Source: Mangrovimicrobium sediminis | GTDB taxonomy: Bacteria; Pseudomonadota; Gammaproteobacteria; Pseudomonadales; Halieaceae | Assembly (NCBI RefSeq): GCF_004745945.1 | Contig: NZ_SRLE01000013.1 | Coordinates: 1 to 64,000 of the forward strand | Length of the DNA: 64,000 nucleotides | Direction of reading: 5' to 3' | Shown here: one piece after another, positions 47,001 through 54,318 of the stretch | How positions within the stretch are numbered: position 1 is the stretch's first letter | Layout of the letters: each line of letters starts with the position of its first letter | Notes under the pieces: generated by a model | Told to the model about the DNA's origin: nothing | Seen by the model: the letters and a program-made list of their open reading frames with translations, nothing else | Databases searched by the model: none | Translations under genes and position numbers: made by a program

Positions 47001-47167
47001 CTATCGCCGGCCTGTTGCCGATCATGCTCGGCGGCGGCACCGGCGCCGAGGTGATGCAACGCATCGCCGCACCGATGGTCGGCGGCATGCTCAGTGCCGT
47101 GGTGCTGACCCTGTTGGTAGTACCGGTGGTATTCTACCTGTGGAAATCCCGTGCGGCGCGCCGCTAG
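44045..47167 (+). CDS. cusA: CusA-like heavy-metal RND transporter
   Basis: 1,040 aa with 12 predicted membrane helices and two large periplasmic loops. HME-family signatures are visible: NTPVDAIPDLSDVQVII near the N-terminus, GGIAIAIGAMIDGAIVMIEN in the TM4 region, and IPDLDEGDLMYMPTTYPG in the second loop. It is the proton-driven inner-membrane pump that expels Cu(I)/Ag(I) through CusB and CusC. No CusRS regulator genes lie beside it. Confidence 0.95.
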   Translation: MIASIIHWSVHNRFLVMLATAILIGLGAWSVKNTPVDAIPDLSDVQVIIKTSYPGQAPQVVEDQVTYPLTAAMLSVPGAVTVRGYSFFGDSYVYVIFNEDTDLYWARARVLEYLSQVAPTLPAAARPQLGPDATGVGWVYLYALVDRSGNHDLSQLRSLQDWFLRYELQSVPGVAEVASLGGMVRQYQVKVSPDKLRAFGIPLSHIQNAIQRGNQEVGASVVEMAEAEYMVRATGYLRGREDLSNIPLGLDVNGTPVLLRDVAEIDVGPQMRRGIAELNGEGETVGGIVVMRYGENAQQTIDGVKARLQQLQSSLPEGVEVVTVYDRSALIARAVENLWQKLAEELLVVALVCVLFLFHVRSSLVAVISLPVGILTAFVVMHLQGMNANIMSLGGIAIAIGAMIDGAIVMIENLHKHMERTQVTAQNRWQVVADSAAEVGPALFFSLLIITVSFIPVFTLEAQEGRMFAPLAFTKTYAMAASAGLAVTLVPVLMGYFVRGRVLPEHRNPVNRALVAGYRPLLAGVLRWPRTTLAGAVVLTICGLWPAQWIGSEFIPDLDEGDLMYMPTTYPGLSIGKARELLQQTDKLIATVPEVDTVFGKIGRAETATDPAPLTMIETFIQLKPRDQWRPGMTTEKLKQELDALVKFPGLTNAWVMPIKTRIDMLATGIKTPVGIKASGPDLAVLERIGRRLEQVLRDVPGTASVYSERVAGGRYIKVDIQREKAARYGLNIADVQQVVATAIGGTNVAQTVEGLERYPVNLRYPQDYRDSPEQLALLPIVTPGGQRIALADVAHIFVEDGPPAIKSENARLNGWTFIDIEGVDVGSYVERAMAVVREQVELPPGYALRWSGQYEYMLRAQQKLAYVVPLTLAIIVVLLYLNFRSFAEVLILMGTLPLALAGGVWLLYLLGYNFSVAVGVGFIALAGVAVETGVIMLLYLNQAWAELAEDARARGEVPDTEAIRDAVQRGAGLRVRPVTMTAGATIAGLLPIMLGGGTGAEVMQRIAAPMVGGMLSAVVLTLLVVPVVFYLWKSRAARR

Positions 47168-47290
47168 CCGGTGTGCCGCGCGGCCCGTCGCCGCCCGCGG
47201 CGGGTGAACCCGCAAGGGCCGGCGCGGTCTGAATGGCGGGCCTCGCCCGATACGCTCACATCTTCCCACTAAACCGAAAAGGATCAATCC

Positions 47291-48100
47291 ATGTTGAAAC
47301 CAGCCGCCGCCACTCTGGCCCTGTCGCTGTTTGTCGCCGCCGCTCCGGTGAGTGCCGCGTCGTCCGTGGAAGAAAGCATCGAAAAAGCCGCTACTGCGGG
47401 CCACCGCAGCGCGGAGAATATTGCCCGCAACCAGTATCGCCACCCGGTGGAAACACTGTCGTTTTTCGGCCTCGAACCGGATATGACCGTGATTGAAATC
47501 TCTCCCGGCAGCCTCTGGTACACGGAAGTTCTGGCGCCGGTACTGAAGGATCACGGCAAGTACATCGCCGCCGGTTACGACTCCGAACTGCCCGGGCAGC
47601 CGGAGTATCGCTACCGCCAGACCGCGGCCATGGAAAAGCGCTTCGCTGAGGAAGCGCAGTTCAGCAAGGCCGAGGTCCTACGCTTCTCGCCGCCGCAGGT
47701 GATGGAACTGGGCGCCCCGGGTTCAGCAGATATGGTGCTGACCTTCCGCAATACCCATGGCTGGATTCGCGAAGGTATCGCCGCTGAAGTGTTCGGCAGT
47801 TTCTTCAAGGTACTGAAGCCCGGCGGCGTTCTCGGTGTGGTCCAGCACCGCGGGCCGTCGGTGGAGGGTTTCACCGGTTACGTCACCGAGGCACAGGTGA
47901 TCAAGCTCGCCCAGGACGCGGGCTTCGTGCTGGAGGACTTCTCCGAGGTCAACGCCAATCCCGCGGATACCAAGGACTACGAGCAGGGGGTGTGGACTTT
48001 GCCGCCATCTCTGCGCCTGGGCGACACCGACCGCGACCGCTACCTCGCCATCGGCGAGAGTGACCGCATGACGCTGCGTTTCAGGAAACCCCGCTACTAG
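47291..48100 (+). CDS. Exported class I SAM-dependent methyltransferase-like protein
   Basis: 269 aa. A clear signal peptide (LSLFVAAAPVSAASS) precedes a Rossmann-type methyltransferase fold: DMTVIEISPGSLWYTEVLAP (motif I region), a central PGSADMVLTFRNTHGW segment and LKPGGVLGVVQHR (post-motif). Related proteins with signal peptides are known in proteobacteria, but S-adenosylmethionine is a cytoplasmic cofactor, so the exported location is puzzling. It follows cusA by 123 bp, with no evidence of functional linkage. Confidence 0.78.
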   Translation: MLKPAAATLALSLFVAAAPVSAASSVEESIEKAATAGHRSAENIARNQYRHPVETLSFFGLEPDMTVIEISPGSLWYTEVLAPVLKDHGKYIAAGYDSELPGQPEYRYRQTAAMEKRFAEEAQFSKAEVLRFSPPQVMELGAPGSADMVLTFRNTHGWIREGIAAEVFGSFFKVLKPGGVLGVVQHRGPSVEGFTGYVTEAQVIKLAQDAGFVLEDFSEVNANPADTKDYEQGVWTLPPSLRLGDTDRDRYLAIGESDRMTLRFRKPRY

Positions 48101-48151
48101 GCCAAGCAATGGTCCGGCTGGAGGCCGGGCCCACACACTCGCCTGCTCCCT

Positions 48152-48182
48152 GTCTGCCGCGCCGGACCTCCGGCGTGCAGAC
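48152..48182. repeat. GC-rich hairpin in the methyltransferase/CTERM-gene gap
   Basis: GTCTGC (48152-48157) pairs with GCAGAC (48177-48182), with inner CGCCGG/CCGGCG pairing. No T-tract follows, so an ordinary terminator is unlikely. Confidence 0.5.
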
Positions 48183-48281
48183 TTCCGGGGCTCCGGTGGC
48201 CGTTTGGCCACTTTTTGCTGGAATCTCAACCCCCGCGCATTTAAGATACGGGCTGCTTTTAATTCAACAGGGGTCCAGGGG

Positions 48282-48935
48282 ATGATCAAACAGATAACTT
48301 CAGTCGCGGCGCTGGTCGCTGTAGCCAGCGTCAGCCAGGTCGCTTCGGCGGCGCCATTTTCGATGACCTGGACGTCCACGGTCTCGATCGAGGACACTTA
48401 CTCCGGGTATGTCGGGGAATCGGCCACGATCACCGTGGTGGTCGATAACGGCGGTACGAGCAATGTCTCCCAGGTGTGGGCGACCACCGATATCGTATCC
48501 CTTACCTTCTCTTTTGGTCATGCCACGACCCCGATCACCACGGTCTTCGACCCGAACGGCGGGGGCAACTTCGCCTTTGCGTCCGGGCAGTACCAGACCG
48601 ATGGGACGGGCGCTCTGACTGCGGTACCCAGCATGGCGGGTGACGAAGCTGCGCCCACAACGAACGATCCGATCAACTCCTCGTTGGAATGGTTTGTGAA
48701 TGGCCTGAATGGCATCTACTACTCATTCCCAATGGGGAACGGCTTTCTGGAAGTGAACAACGTTGGTACCAATACCGATCCGGGCTCCTGGTCGAACCCC
48801 GCACCTGTTGCTGCGGGCCCGGCTGGTCCGGTCGAGCCGGTCCCCGCACTGCCGCTGGTGGGCCTGGTCATGGCCGCGCTGGGCCTGGGTGCCGCCGGTG
48901 CAGCGGGCCTGCGCAGGAAGCAAGCGCGCTCCTGA
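48282..48935 (+). CDS. Exported protein with C-terminal sorting signal (IPTL-CTERM-like)
   Basis: 217 aa from the ATG at 48282. A signal peptide ends near ASA; the mature chain is acidic and rich in Ser/Thr/Gly with no recognised domain. The C-terminus has the tripartite exosortase signal: a VPALPL motif, a hydrophobic helix (GLVMAALGLGAAGAAG) and a basic end LRRKQARS. VPALPL is close to the IPTLxxWG motif used by exosortase H, encoded at 26771-27277, so it is a plausible substrate. A palindrome acting as terminator follows 19 bp after the stop. Confidence 0.8.
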   Translation: MIKQITSVAALVAVASVSQVASAAPFSMTWTSTVSIEDTYSGYVGESATITVVVDNGGTSNVSQVWATTDIVSLTFSFGHATTPITTVFDPNGGGNFAFASGQYQTDGTGALTAVPSMAGDEAAPTTNDPINSSLEWFVNGLNGIYYSFPMGNGFLEVNNVGTNTDPGSWSNPAPVAAGPAGPVEPVPALPLVGLVMAALGLGAAGAAGLRRKQARS

Positions 48936-48954
48936 CAGCGCCAGCACATGAGAA

Positions 48955-48985
48955 GGGGCAGAGTCGCGACTCTGCCCCTTTTTTT
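48955..48985 (+). terminator. Terminator built on a shortened copy of the GGGG(T)CAGAGTC palindrome
   Basis: GGGGCAGAGTCG/CGACTCTGCCCC, a perfect 24-bp palindrome (48955-48978), is followed by seven T residues. It lacks one base pair per arm relative to the 26-bp family. Confidence 0.85.
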
Positions 48986-49009
48986 GTGGCAGCCATCGGC
49001 GAGTGACCA

Positions 49010-49035
49010 GGGGTCAGAGTCACGACTCTGACCCC
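49010..49035. repeat. 26-bp palindrome, copy 4
   Basis: GGGGTCAGAGTC-AC-GACTCTGACCCC, identical to the copy at 36249-36274 nearly 13 kb away, lying 31 bp after the terminator-type copy. Confidence 0.85.
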
Positions 49036-49092
49036 GTACGTGCTTACCCCGTGCGTGTGGGTCCCTGACAAGCTTTCCCCTCCAAAAAGACA

Positions 49093-49131
49093 AAGCCCCC
49101 GGAGCAACAGTGCTCCGGGGGCTTCGTTTTT
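49093..49131. terminator. Bidirectional terminator after the chemoreceptor gene
   Basis: A 14-bp perfect stem (49093-49106 with 49111-49124) and ACAG loop. T-rich sequence follows on both strands: CGTTTTT on plus, TTTGTCTTTTTG on minus. It ends the minus-strand chemoreceptor transcript whose stop is at 49146. Confidence 0.85.
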
Positions 49132-49145
49132 CAGGTGTCGCGTAG

Positions 49146-50912
49146 CTAGACTTTGAACTTGGCCACCAGCTGGTCCAGCTCCGAGCCCATCACAGACAGT
49201 TCGTTAGAACGCGTGGTGACCTGCGCGATGGCGGACTCCACCTCGCTGCTGGCCCGGTCCACGTCGGCAATTTCCTCGGCGATCGAATTCGAGCGCTCCG
49301 CCGCGTCGGTGACGGTGCCGGTGACGTTCTGGATGTTGGTTGCCGCATGGGCCACGTGCTGGGCGATATCCTGGGTAGTGACCGACTGTTCTTCCACCGC
49401 AGTCGCGATGGTCGCCACGATTTCGTTGACCTGGTTGATTACGGTGCTGATCTGCCCGATCTGGTCCACCGTGTCGTCGGTGGAGAACTGGATCGCGTCC
49501 ACGCTCTTGCGGATGTCGGCGATCGCTTCGTTGGTCTGCTGGGCGAGCGCCTTGACCTCGCCGGCAACCACCGCGAAGCCCTTGCCCGCTTCGCCGGCGC
49601 GCGCCGCTTCGATGGTGGAGTTGAGCGCCAGCAGTTTGGTCTGTTCGGCGATCTCGAGGATCACGTCGATCACCTTGGAAATCTCGCCCGCGGCCCGGTT
49701 CAGGGTGTCCACGCGCTGCGAGGCCTGGGCCACGTTCTCTACCGCCTGCACCGCGACCTGGCGACCCTGTTCGGCGTTTTGTGCGATCTCGCGAATAGTC
49801 GCCGTCATTTCCTCGGCGCCGGAAGCGACCGTGTTCAGGCTCTGGGCCGAGATTTCCGCCGCGGAGGATACCGATGCCATGTTCTGGCTCATCATGCCGG
49901 ATGAGTCGGAAACCGAACTAGCCTTGACGCTCATCGAGGCGACATTCTGCGCTGCCATGGAGGCAGTGCTGGACAGGTCCTGCGAGGTGTAGTTCAGGCT
50001 GCTGGCGTTCTGTGTGATCTTCTGCAACAGGCCGCGCAGGGTGCCGCTCATTTCATTGAGCGACGTCGCCAGTTCGCCGATTTCATCCTTGGTATCGTGC
50101 TTGATGCTCTGGGTGACGTCGCCGTTGGCAATGCTCGCGGCGAAATCGACCATCTCTTTCAGGGGCTGGGAGATCAGTTTGCGGCTGATAAACCAGACCA
50201 GGATCAGGGCCAGTACCAGGATGCCGCCGATCAGGCCAGCGGCCTTGACCTCGTTGGCGCGCGTCTGCGCGTCGGCTTTGTCCAGCGACATGAGGACCTC
50301 GAAGGCGCCGTGCAGGTCGCCGACGCGCTTGCCGTCCATGGGGAAGCCGGTGATGTCCTTGCCGTCGTCGCGACCCCAGATCTCCATTGAGGTGGCGGGG
50401 TCGCCGTGGCAGGCCATGCATTCCTCGGAAAGCCGCACCGGGCGGAAATAGCGCAGGCGGTTGTTTTCCTCGTCCTCGACGACATAGTCATTGATGCCCG
50501 GGTTCGCAGCGAAGTACTTCAGGGCTTCCCGCTCGATCGCGTCCGGTTCATTCTTGGGGTTGCGGGCGCCCTCGCGCGGTGTGCGGAATTCGTAGCCGCC
50601 CTCGGCCGCCTTGGCCTCGGCGACCTGCCAGGCGGTGACCACCGGGATCGTAGCGAGCATCTTTTCCTTTTTCAGTTCCTGGGTGGGCGCCTCGATGCTG
50701 CGCAGTGTTTCAGTGCTGAACAGGCCCAGTTCCCACTTCCTGGCCATGCTCTCCCGAGTGGACTCAGCCAGCAGGATAATGCTCTTGGCGGCATGGACCT
50801 CGAAATCCACCGCCGTCTGATGGCTGGATTTGGAGTAGGCCAGGAGCAGTGCGACCGACATCAGCAGGACGATGACAGTCACCGTCGCGATAAGTTTGGT
50901 ACCCAGTTTCAT
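49146..50912 (-). CDS. Methyl-accepting chemotaxis protein with heme c-binding (Tll0287-like/DUF3365) sensor
   Basis: 588 aa from the ATG at 50912 (GAGGAT upstream). Membrane helices at ~8-26 and ~226-243 bracket a periplasmic Tll0287-like domain with a covalent heme motif CMACH (Cys165, Cys168, His169). A HAMP domain (~244-296) and a full signalling hairpin follow, the tip reading [18 protein letters not shown]. It should sense redox state, oxygen, NO or a similar ligand through heme and report to CheA/CheW encoded elsewhere. No CheR-binding pentapeptide is seen at the C-terminus (QLVAKFKV). Confidence 0.93.
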   Translation of the reverse strand: MKLGTKLIATVTVIVLLMSVALLLAYSKSSHQTAVDFEVHAAKSIILLAESTRESMARKWELGLFSTETLRSIEAPTQELKKEKMLATIPVVTAWQVAEAKAAEGGYEFRTPREGARNPKNEPDAIEREALKYFAANPGINDYVVEDEENNRLRYFRPVRLSEECMACHGDPATSMEIWGRDDGKDITGFPMDGKRVGDLHGAFEVLMSLDKADAQTRANEVKAAGLIGGILVLALILVWFISRKLISQPLKEMVDFAASIANGDVTQSIKHDTKDEIGELATSLNEMSGTLRGLLQKITQNASSLNYTSQDLSSTASMAAQNVASMSVKASSVSDSSGMMSQNMASVSSAAEISAQSLNTVASGAEEMTATIREIAQNAEQGRQVAVQAVENVAQASQRVDTLNRAAGEISKVIDVILEIAEQTKLLALNSTIEAARAGEAGKGFAVVAGEVKALAQQTNEAIADIRKSVDAIQFSTDDTVDQIGQISTVINQVNEIVATIATAVEEQSVTTQDIAQHVAHAATNIQNVTGTVTDAAERSNSIAEEIADVDRASSEVESAIAQVTTRSNELSVMGSELDQLVAKFKV

Positions 50913-51477
50913 AGTGTCGATCCTCGACTCTTTCTTTGGTGGAGCGGCTACTCGCAGCACGATGCATCACATGGGCATGGCAGTTCGTGCATGGCCTGGC
51001 TCTCGATCATTTACCGCCGCCGGTACATTGGCGTGGCGAGAACGGTGGGATTCCGGTCCTTCCAGCGCCGGGCAACCGGGCGACAGATAGCGTGCAGGTG
51101 TTTTATCGCCTGCGGAGCCAAAATATTTAGGGCTATAACGGTTCTGGTTTGCTCGACAAAGGTCGAAAGGGGGCGGGACATCACTGCCGATCTCAGCAGG
51201 GCAGTGTCTTTTATCCCCCCTTGGTCGGGGGAGTCAGGACTGTGGGGGGGAGGGATGGAGCGGGCTGATCCGCCGCGCACAGCAGTGCGAGATGTGCGTC
51301 AGGGGTTTAACTTGTTGATTTTAATGGCTTAAATGTGAAATTTTACAGCGTCTTTCACCGCCCCGGGCGCAGCAGGTCACAGTCGGTCGCGGACACCCGC
51401 AGATTTGCCGTCAGCATTTTTTACATGCGCCACCGATTTGCACGTCTGTGACGCCGTAAGTCATTGATATTCGACGG
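50913..51477. other. Gene-free intergenic region
   Basis: About 565 bp between the chemoreceptor start and the sigma-54 promoter. No convincing coding frame. It includes a C-rich/G-rich stretch near 51213-51255 able to fold and an AT-rich patch at 51305-51350 that may hold activator sites for the sigma-54 promoter; none is identified. Confidence 0.5.
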
Positions 51478-51494
51478 TTGGCACAATGGTTGCT
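51478..51494 (+). promoter_or_regulatory. Sigma-54 (RpoN) promoter
   Basis: TTGGCACAATGGTTGCT matches the -24/-12 consensus TGGCAC-N5-TTGCW exactly, with the GG and GC elements 10 bp apart. Transcription would start near 51504-51506, giving a ~138-nt leader before the CTERM-protein gene. Confidence 0.85.
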
Positions 51495-51642
51495 GTACTC
51501 AGGCCGTCGTTTGAGCTTGCTTTCCTCAAGCAGGAACCCAGGGCCGGCCCGGCCAGCAATGCCACTCCCGCCACGGACGGCGGGGCGACACCAGGGAAGA
51601 AACAATAACTACAAACAATTAGAACAGACAGAGGGTAGCCAA

Positions 51643-52227
51643 GTGAGTATGAAATTTCTCAGGTCGGTGGCCGCTGGTGCCGCACTTCTTTTCGGACAAT
51701 CTGCGCTGGGTGCCACGTTTGACTTCGGTACCCCGTTCTCCCCGGATGCCACCGGCTACAGTATGACAATCGACGGCATCACGGTGACCGTGACCACCCA
51801 GGGCAGCGACAGCCTGGCCTACTACAGCTTCAACTACAACGGATACGGTCTTGGCCACAGTGGTTGCGTCTTCATAGTTTGCAGCAATGGCCTGCAGCAG
51901 AACGAGGCCCTGGTGGTTTCTTTCTCCGAGACCGTTACCGTGGACAGCATTACGCTGGCTGCCTGGGACGGTCCCGACACCGCCTTGCTCGCCACCCCCG
52001 GTGGTGCGACCATGACCCTGGACGACGATCCGCTGGGTCAAATCAACAGCTTCAGCCTGACCGGCCTGGGCGAACTGACGTCGTTTACCATCACCAACAC
52101 CAAGTTCGCCGGACTGTTTACGCTGAACGGCCTGTCGGTATCGCCGGTACCGGTCCCCGCCGCAGCCTGGCTGTTCATCTCCGCAATTGGCGGACTGGTC
52201 GGTGCGCGCAGGATGCGCCGCGGCTGA
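51643..52227 (+). CDS. Exported PEP-CTERM-type protein (VPxPAAAWLF class)
   Basis: 194 aa from a GTG at 51643 spaced 8 bp after AGAGGG; an ATG two codons on (51649) gives almost the same protein. The signal peptide ends near ALGA. The mature chain is a beta-rich, acidic domain of ~150 residues with two close cysteines (GCVFIVC). The C-terminus is a sorting signal: VPVPAAAWLF, hydrophobic helix, then ARRMRRG. This motif differs from the exosortase H type, so another exosortase would be needed. Transcription from the upstream sigma-54 promoter fits PEP-CTERM regulons known to use PrsK/PrsR. Confidence 0.82.
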   Translation: MSMKFLRSVAAGAALLFGQSALGATFDFGTPFSPDATGYSMTIDGITVTVTTQGSDSLAYYSFNYNGYGLGHSGCVFIVCSNGLQQNEALVVSFSETVTVDSITLAAWDGPDTALLATPGGATMTLDDDPLGQINSFSLTGLGELTSFTITNTKFAGLFTLNGLSVSPVPVPAAAWLFISAIGGLVGARRMRRG

Positions 52228-52255
52228 TCGCTTAAAGGTCAGTTCAGTCACACAG

Positions 52256-52279
52256 GCCCGCCCCCCGGCGGGCTTTTTT
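52256..52279 (+). terminator. Rho-independent terminator of the PEP-CTERM gene
   Basis: Stem GCCCGCC/GGCGGGC (52256-52262, 52267-52273), CCCC loop, then six T residues, 28 bp after the stop codon. Confidence 0.9.
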
Positions 52280-52445
52280 GTACTCGCTGAGTGGACGATT
52301 TGCGCCTGTCTTTTCCAGGGCCGAAAACCAGTGTGTTCAGTATCCCGGGTGACGCTGTCGTGAATGTTGAACATCGACTGGTGATGAATGCCGAAGCGTG
52401 GGTGGTGGTCACTCGCACCAGATTTCGGCCACCGTGTTCGAGGCG

Positions 52446-52823
52446 TTAGCCTGCAGAACCCCGATCGTATTTTGCTCGAGCTTTCATTATCTCGGATACG
52501 TTATCTTCCGACCAACTGGCAAGTGTCGATACGGCCTTGAGCAGGGATTTTCCAAGTTTGGTTAAGTCGTACTCAACCCTTGGAGGAACCTCTGCATAGA
52601 TATGCCGGTTGATAAGGCCATCCCGCTCCATAGCCCTAAGGCTTTGTGTAAGCACCTTAGGTGTAACCCCATTTATATGATCCTTTAGCTGAGTAAACCG
52701 CAGCCTTTTTTGCTCCGCCAGGACGATTAACACCATAACTGACCACTTGTCCCCAACGCGATCCAATACGGTTCGGGCTGGGCAGTTCTGGTCAAAAATA
52801 TTGCCAACTCTGATGGTTTTCAT
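52446..52823 (-). CDS. HxlR-family transcriptional regulator
   Basis: 125 aa, single winged helix with the HxlR layout: NCPARTVLDRVGDKWSVMVL at the N-terminus, RFTQLKDHINGVTPKVLTQ as the recognition region and RVEYDLTKLGKSLL as the wing. Cys14 is at the position used for thiol-based redox sensing in YodB/HypR relatives. It is divergent from an NAD(P)-binding protein gene, its likely target. GC content is clearly lower than in the genes before it. Confidence 0.9.
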   Translation of the reverse strand: MKTIRVGNIFDQNCPARTVLDRVGDKWSVMVLIVLAEQKRLRFTQLKDHINGVTPKVLTQSLRAMERDGLINRHIYAEVPPRVEYDLTKLGKSLLKAVSTLASWSEDNVSEIMKARAKYDRGSAG

Positions 52824-52840
52824 AAGGTACTAAGGTTACG

Positions 52841-52868
52841 TTGAAGATATTGAAACCCAATGTATATC
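52841..52868 (+). promoter_or_regulatory. Sigma-70-type promoter of the NAD(P)-binding protein gene
   Basis: TTGAAG (52841-52846), 16-bp spacer, TATATC (52863-52868), 36 bp before the start codon and inside the 80-bp divergent hxlR gap where HxlR would bind. Confidence 0.5.
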
Positions 52869-52903
52869 ATCAAGACTTCTTCAATCAACAAGAGGTCGGA
52901 ACT

Positions 52904-53530
52904 ATGAAAATTCTAGTTGTTGGTGCTACCGGAATGGTTGGTAGCCAGATTGTGAAAGAGCTCTCGGAGCGCGGTCACGAAACGACCCTCGCTTCGCGTA
53001 GCGGTGGCGAAGGTGTGTTGAAATTAGACGCAAGTGATGTCCAACAGCTTACCGCTGCTGCAATCGGACATGATGTGGTTGTTTTCGCTGTGAGCCCACC
53101 TCGCGATGGCTCTGACACGATTGAGCCCACAATGAAATTGGGGCATGCAATGATCGCTGCGAGTCATCAAGCAAACGTGCAAAGATTGATGGTCGTTGGT
53201 GGCGCGGGGTCGTTACTTTTACCTGACGGCAGCAGGCTGTGTGATGCAGCAACCTTTCCACCCGAATATAAAGCGGAAGCAATCGCCCACTTGATGCTGC
53301 TGGAGAAACTGAGAACTGAGGCAACCGAGATAAACTGGACCTATATATCCCCTGCCGCAGCTTTCTCTCCAGGTGAGCGAACCGGCAAATTTGTAGTGGG
53401 TGGTGATAGTTTTATGACTAACGCGGCAGGTGAAAGCTATATCAGCGTGGAAGACTTCGCAATCATGCTGGTGAATGAGCTGGAACACCAAAGCGTGTCA
53501 AAGCAGCGTCTGTCGGTAGTGGGCGTATAA
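52904..53530 (+). CDS. NAD(P)-binding Rossmann-fold protein (atypical SDR, NmrA/YwnB-like)
   Basis: 208 aa from the ATG at 52904 (AGAGG upstream). The dinucleotide-binding motif VVGATGMVGSQI is at residues 5-16; LMVVGGAGSLLLPDG and NWTYISPAAAFSPGERTG are the typical later motifs of atypical SDR proteins annotated as NADH-flavin or quinone reductases. It is paired with HxlR, as thiol/quinone-responsive reductases often are. The gene ends 10 bp before an attC-like site, and its low GC content suggests recent acquisition. Confidence 0.88.
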   Translation: MKILVVGATGMVGSQIVKELSERGHETTLASRSGGEGVLKLDASDVQQLTAAAIGHDVVVFAVSPPRDGSDTIEPTMKLGHAMIAASHQANVQRLMVVGGAGSLLLPDGSRLCDAATFPPEYKAEAIAHLMLLEKLRTEATEINWTYISPAAAFSPGERTGKFVVGGDSFMTNAAGESYISVEDFAIMLVNELEHQSVSKQRLSVVGV

Positions 53531-53540
53531 TCCTGCAACA

Positions 53541-53588
53541 GGCCAACAATGCGCTTCACCGCAATTGGCGGTGAGCGCAGCGTTAGGA
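53541..53588 (+). other. Integron-type attC recombination site
   Basis: The site starts with CCAACAATGCGCT and ends with AGCGCAGCGTTAGGA, close to attC ends RYYYAAC and GTTRRRY. The core folds as TGCGCT-(T)-CACCGC/GCGGTG-AGCGCA with one unpaired T (53556) on one arm, as the extrahelical bases of attC. It lies directly after the stop codon of the preceding gene, the standard cassette position. The last base of the GTTAGGA core deviates from the consensus pyrimidine. Confidence 0.7.
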
Positions 53589-53827
53589 ATCAAAGCACGA
53601 AAGATCACTCCGGGACGAACACTTTCTCTGTGGCTCTAGCTATTTTGGAGTGCTGTAATATTTCCTGGTGGATCTGATAAGGGTAATGCTACAGCCACAG
53701 CCTGCGACATTAAGCGTTGGTGCTCCTGGAAAAATTTGACGATCGACTACTGCCGAAACAGCCTTGCTGCAAGCCTGGAGTCTTCGTATGGAAGCGCTAC
53801 CCCGGCAGCGCTGGCTGTGCCAACGGC

Positions 53828-54295
53828 TTAGGATGATGACTCCGGATTGTTGTTGTTTTCATAGTCATCCAACTTCAGCTGCAGGCGTTCAAGGGCGGAT
53901 GTCATCGTCTCGACTTCGTCATCACTGAGATCGACCATTAGCGTTTCTTCAAACCGACTGAGCTCCGTGCGAATCGCTTTCACCCGCCGCTGGCCCGCCC
54001 TGGTGAGCAGGATCTGCTTGGCACGACCATCGGCGGCATCACGTTTTCGCGCTACCAGTCCCTCCCTTTCCAGCGCATCGATGACGCGAACCAGGCTGGA
54101 GCTGTCGACCCCCACCCGCAATGCCAATGCCTTCAGGGTGATGCCATCGCATTCGCTCAGGTGCACCAGCGGCACCCAGGTGGTATCGGTGAGGCCGATG
54201 GAGGACAGGTGTGTTTGCATCACGCGGCGCCATTGGCGAGCGATAAGGGAAAACTGAAGGCCAAAACGGGCACGTGGAGTATTAAATTTGCTCAT
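53828..54295 (-). CDS. MarR-family transcriptional regulator of the efflux/oxidation operon
   Basis: 155 aa from the ATG at 54295 (MSKFNTPRARFG). The winged helix is shown by WVPLVHLSECDGITLKALAL, VDSSSLVRVIDALEREGLV and the wing RDAADGRAKQILLTRAGQ. An acidic Asn-rich tail (YENNNNPESSS) ends the protein. It is encoded on the same strand and beyond the terminator of the FUSC-MATE-GMC-ALDH operon. A 16-bp inverted repeat before its start recurs in the promoter of that operon, indicating autoregulation plus control of the operon. Confidence 0.88.
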   Translation of the reverse strand: MSKFNTPRARFGLQFSLIARQWRRVMQTHLSSIGLTDTTWVPLVHLSECDGITLKALALRVGVDSSSLVRVIDALEREGLVARKRDAADGRAKQILLTRAGQRRVKAIRTELSRFEETLMVDLSDDEVETMTSALERLQLKLDDYENNNNPESSS

Positions 54296-54318
54296 GGCGA
54301 CATTATTAACCAACTGAT

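Noticed and set aside
52373-52451. The sequence before GTTAGCC at 52445 considered as a second complete attC
   Set aside because: CCGAA/TTCGG pairing exists, but no RYYYAAC partner end or L-box pairing was found. Only a possible junction is claimed.
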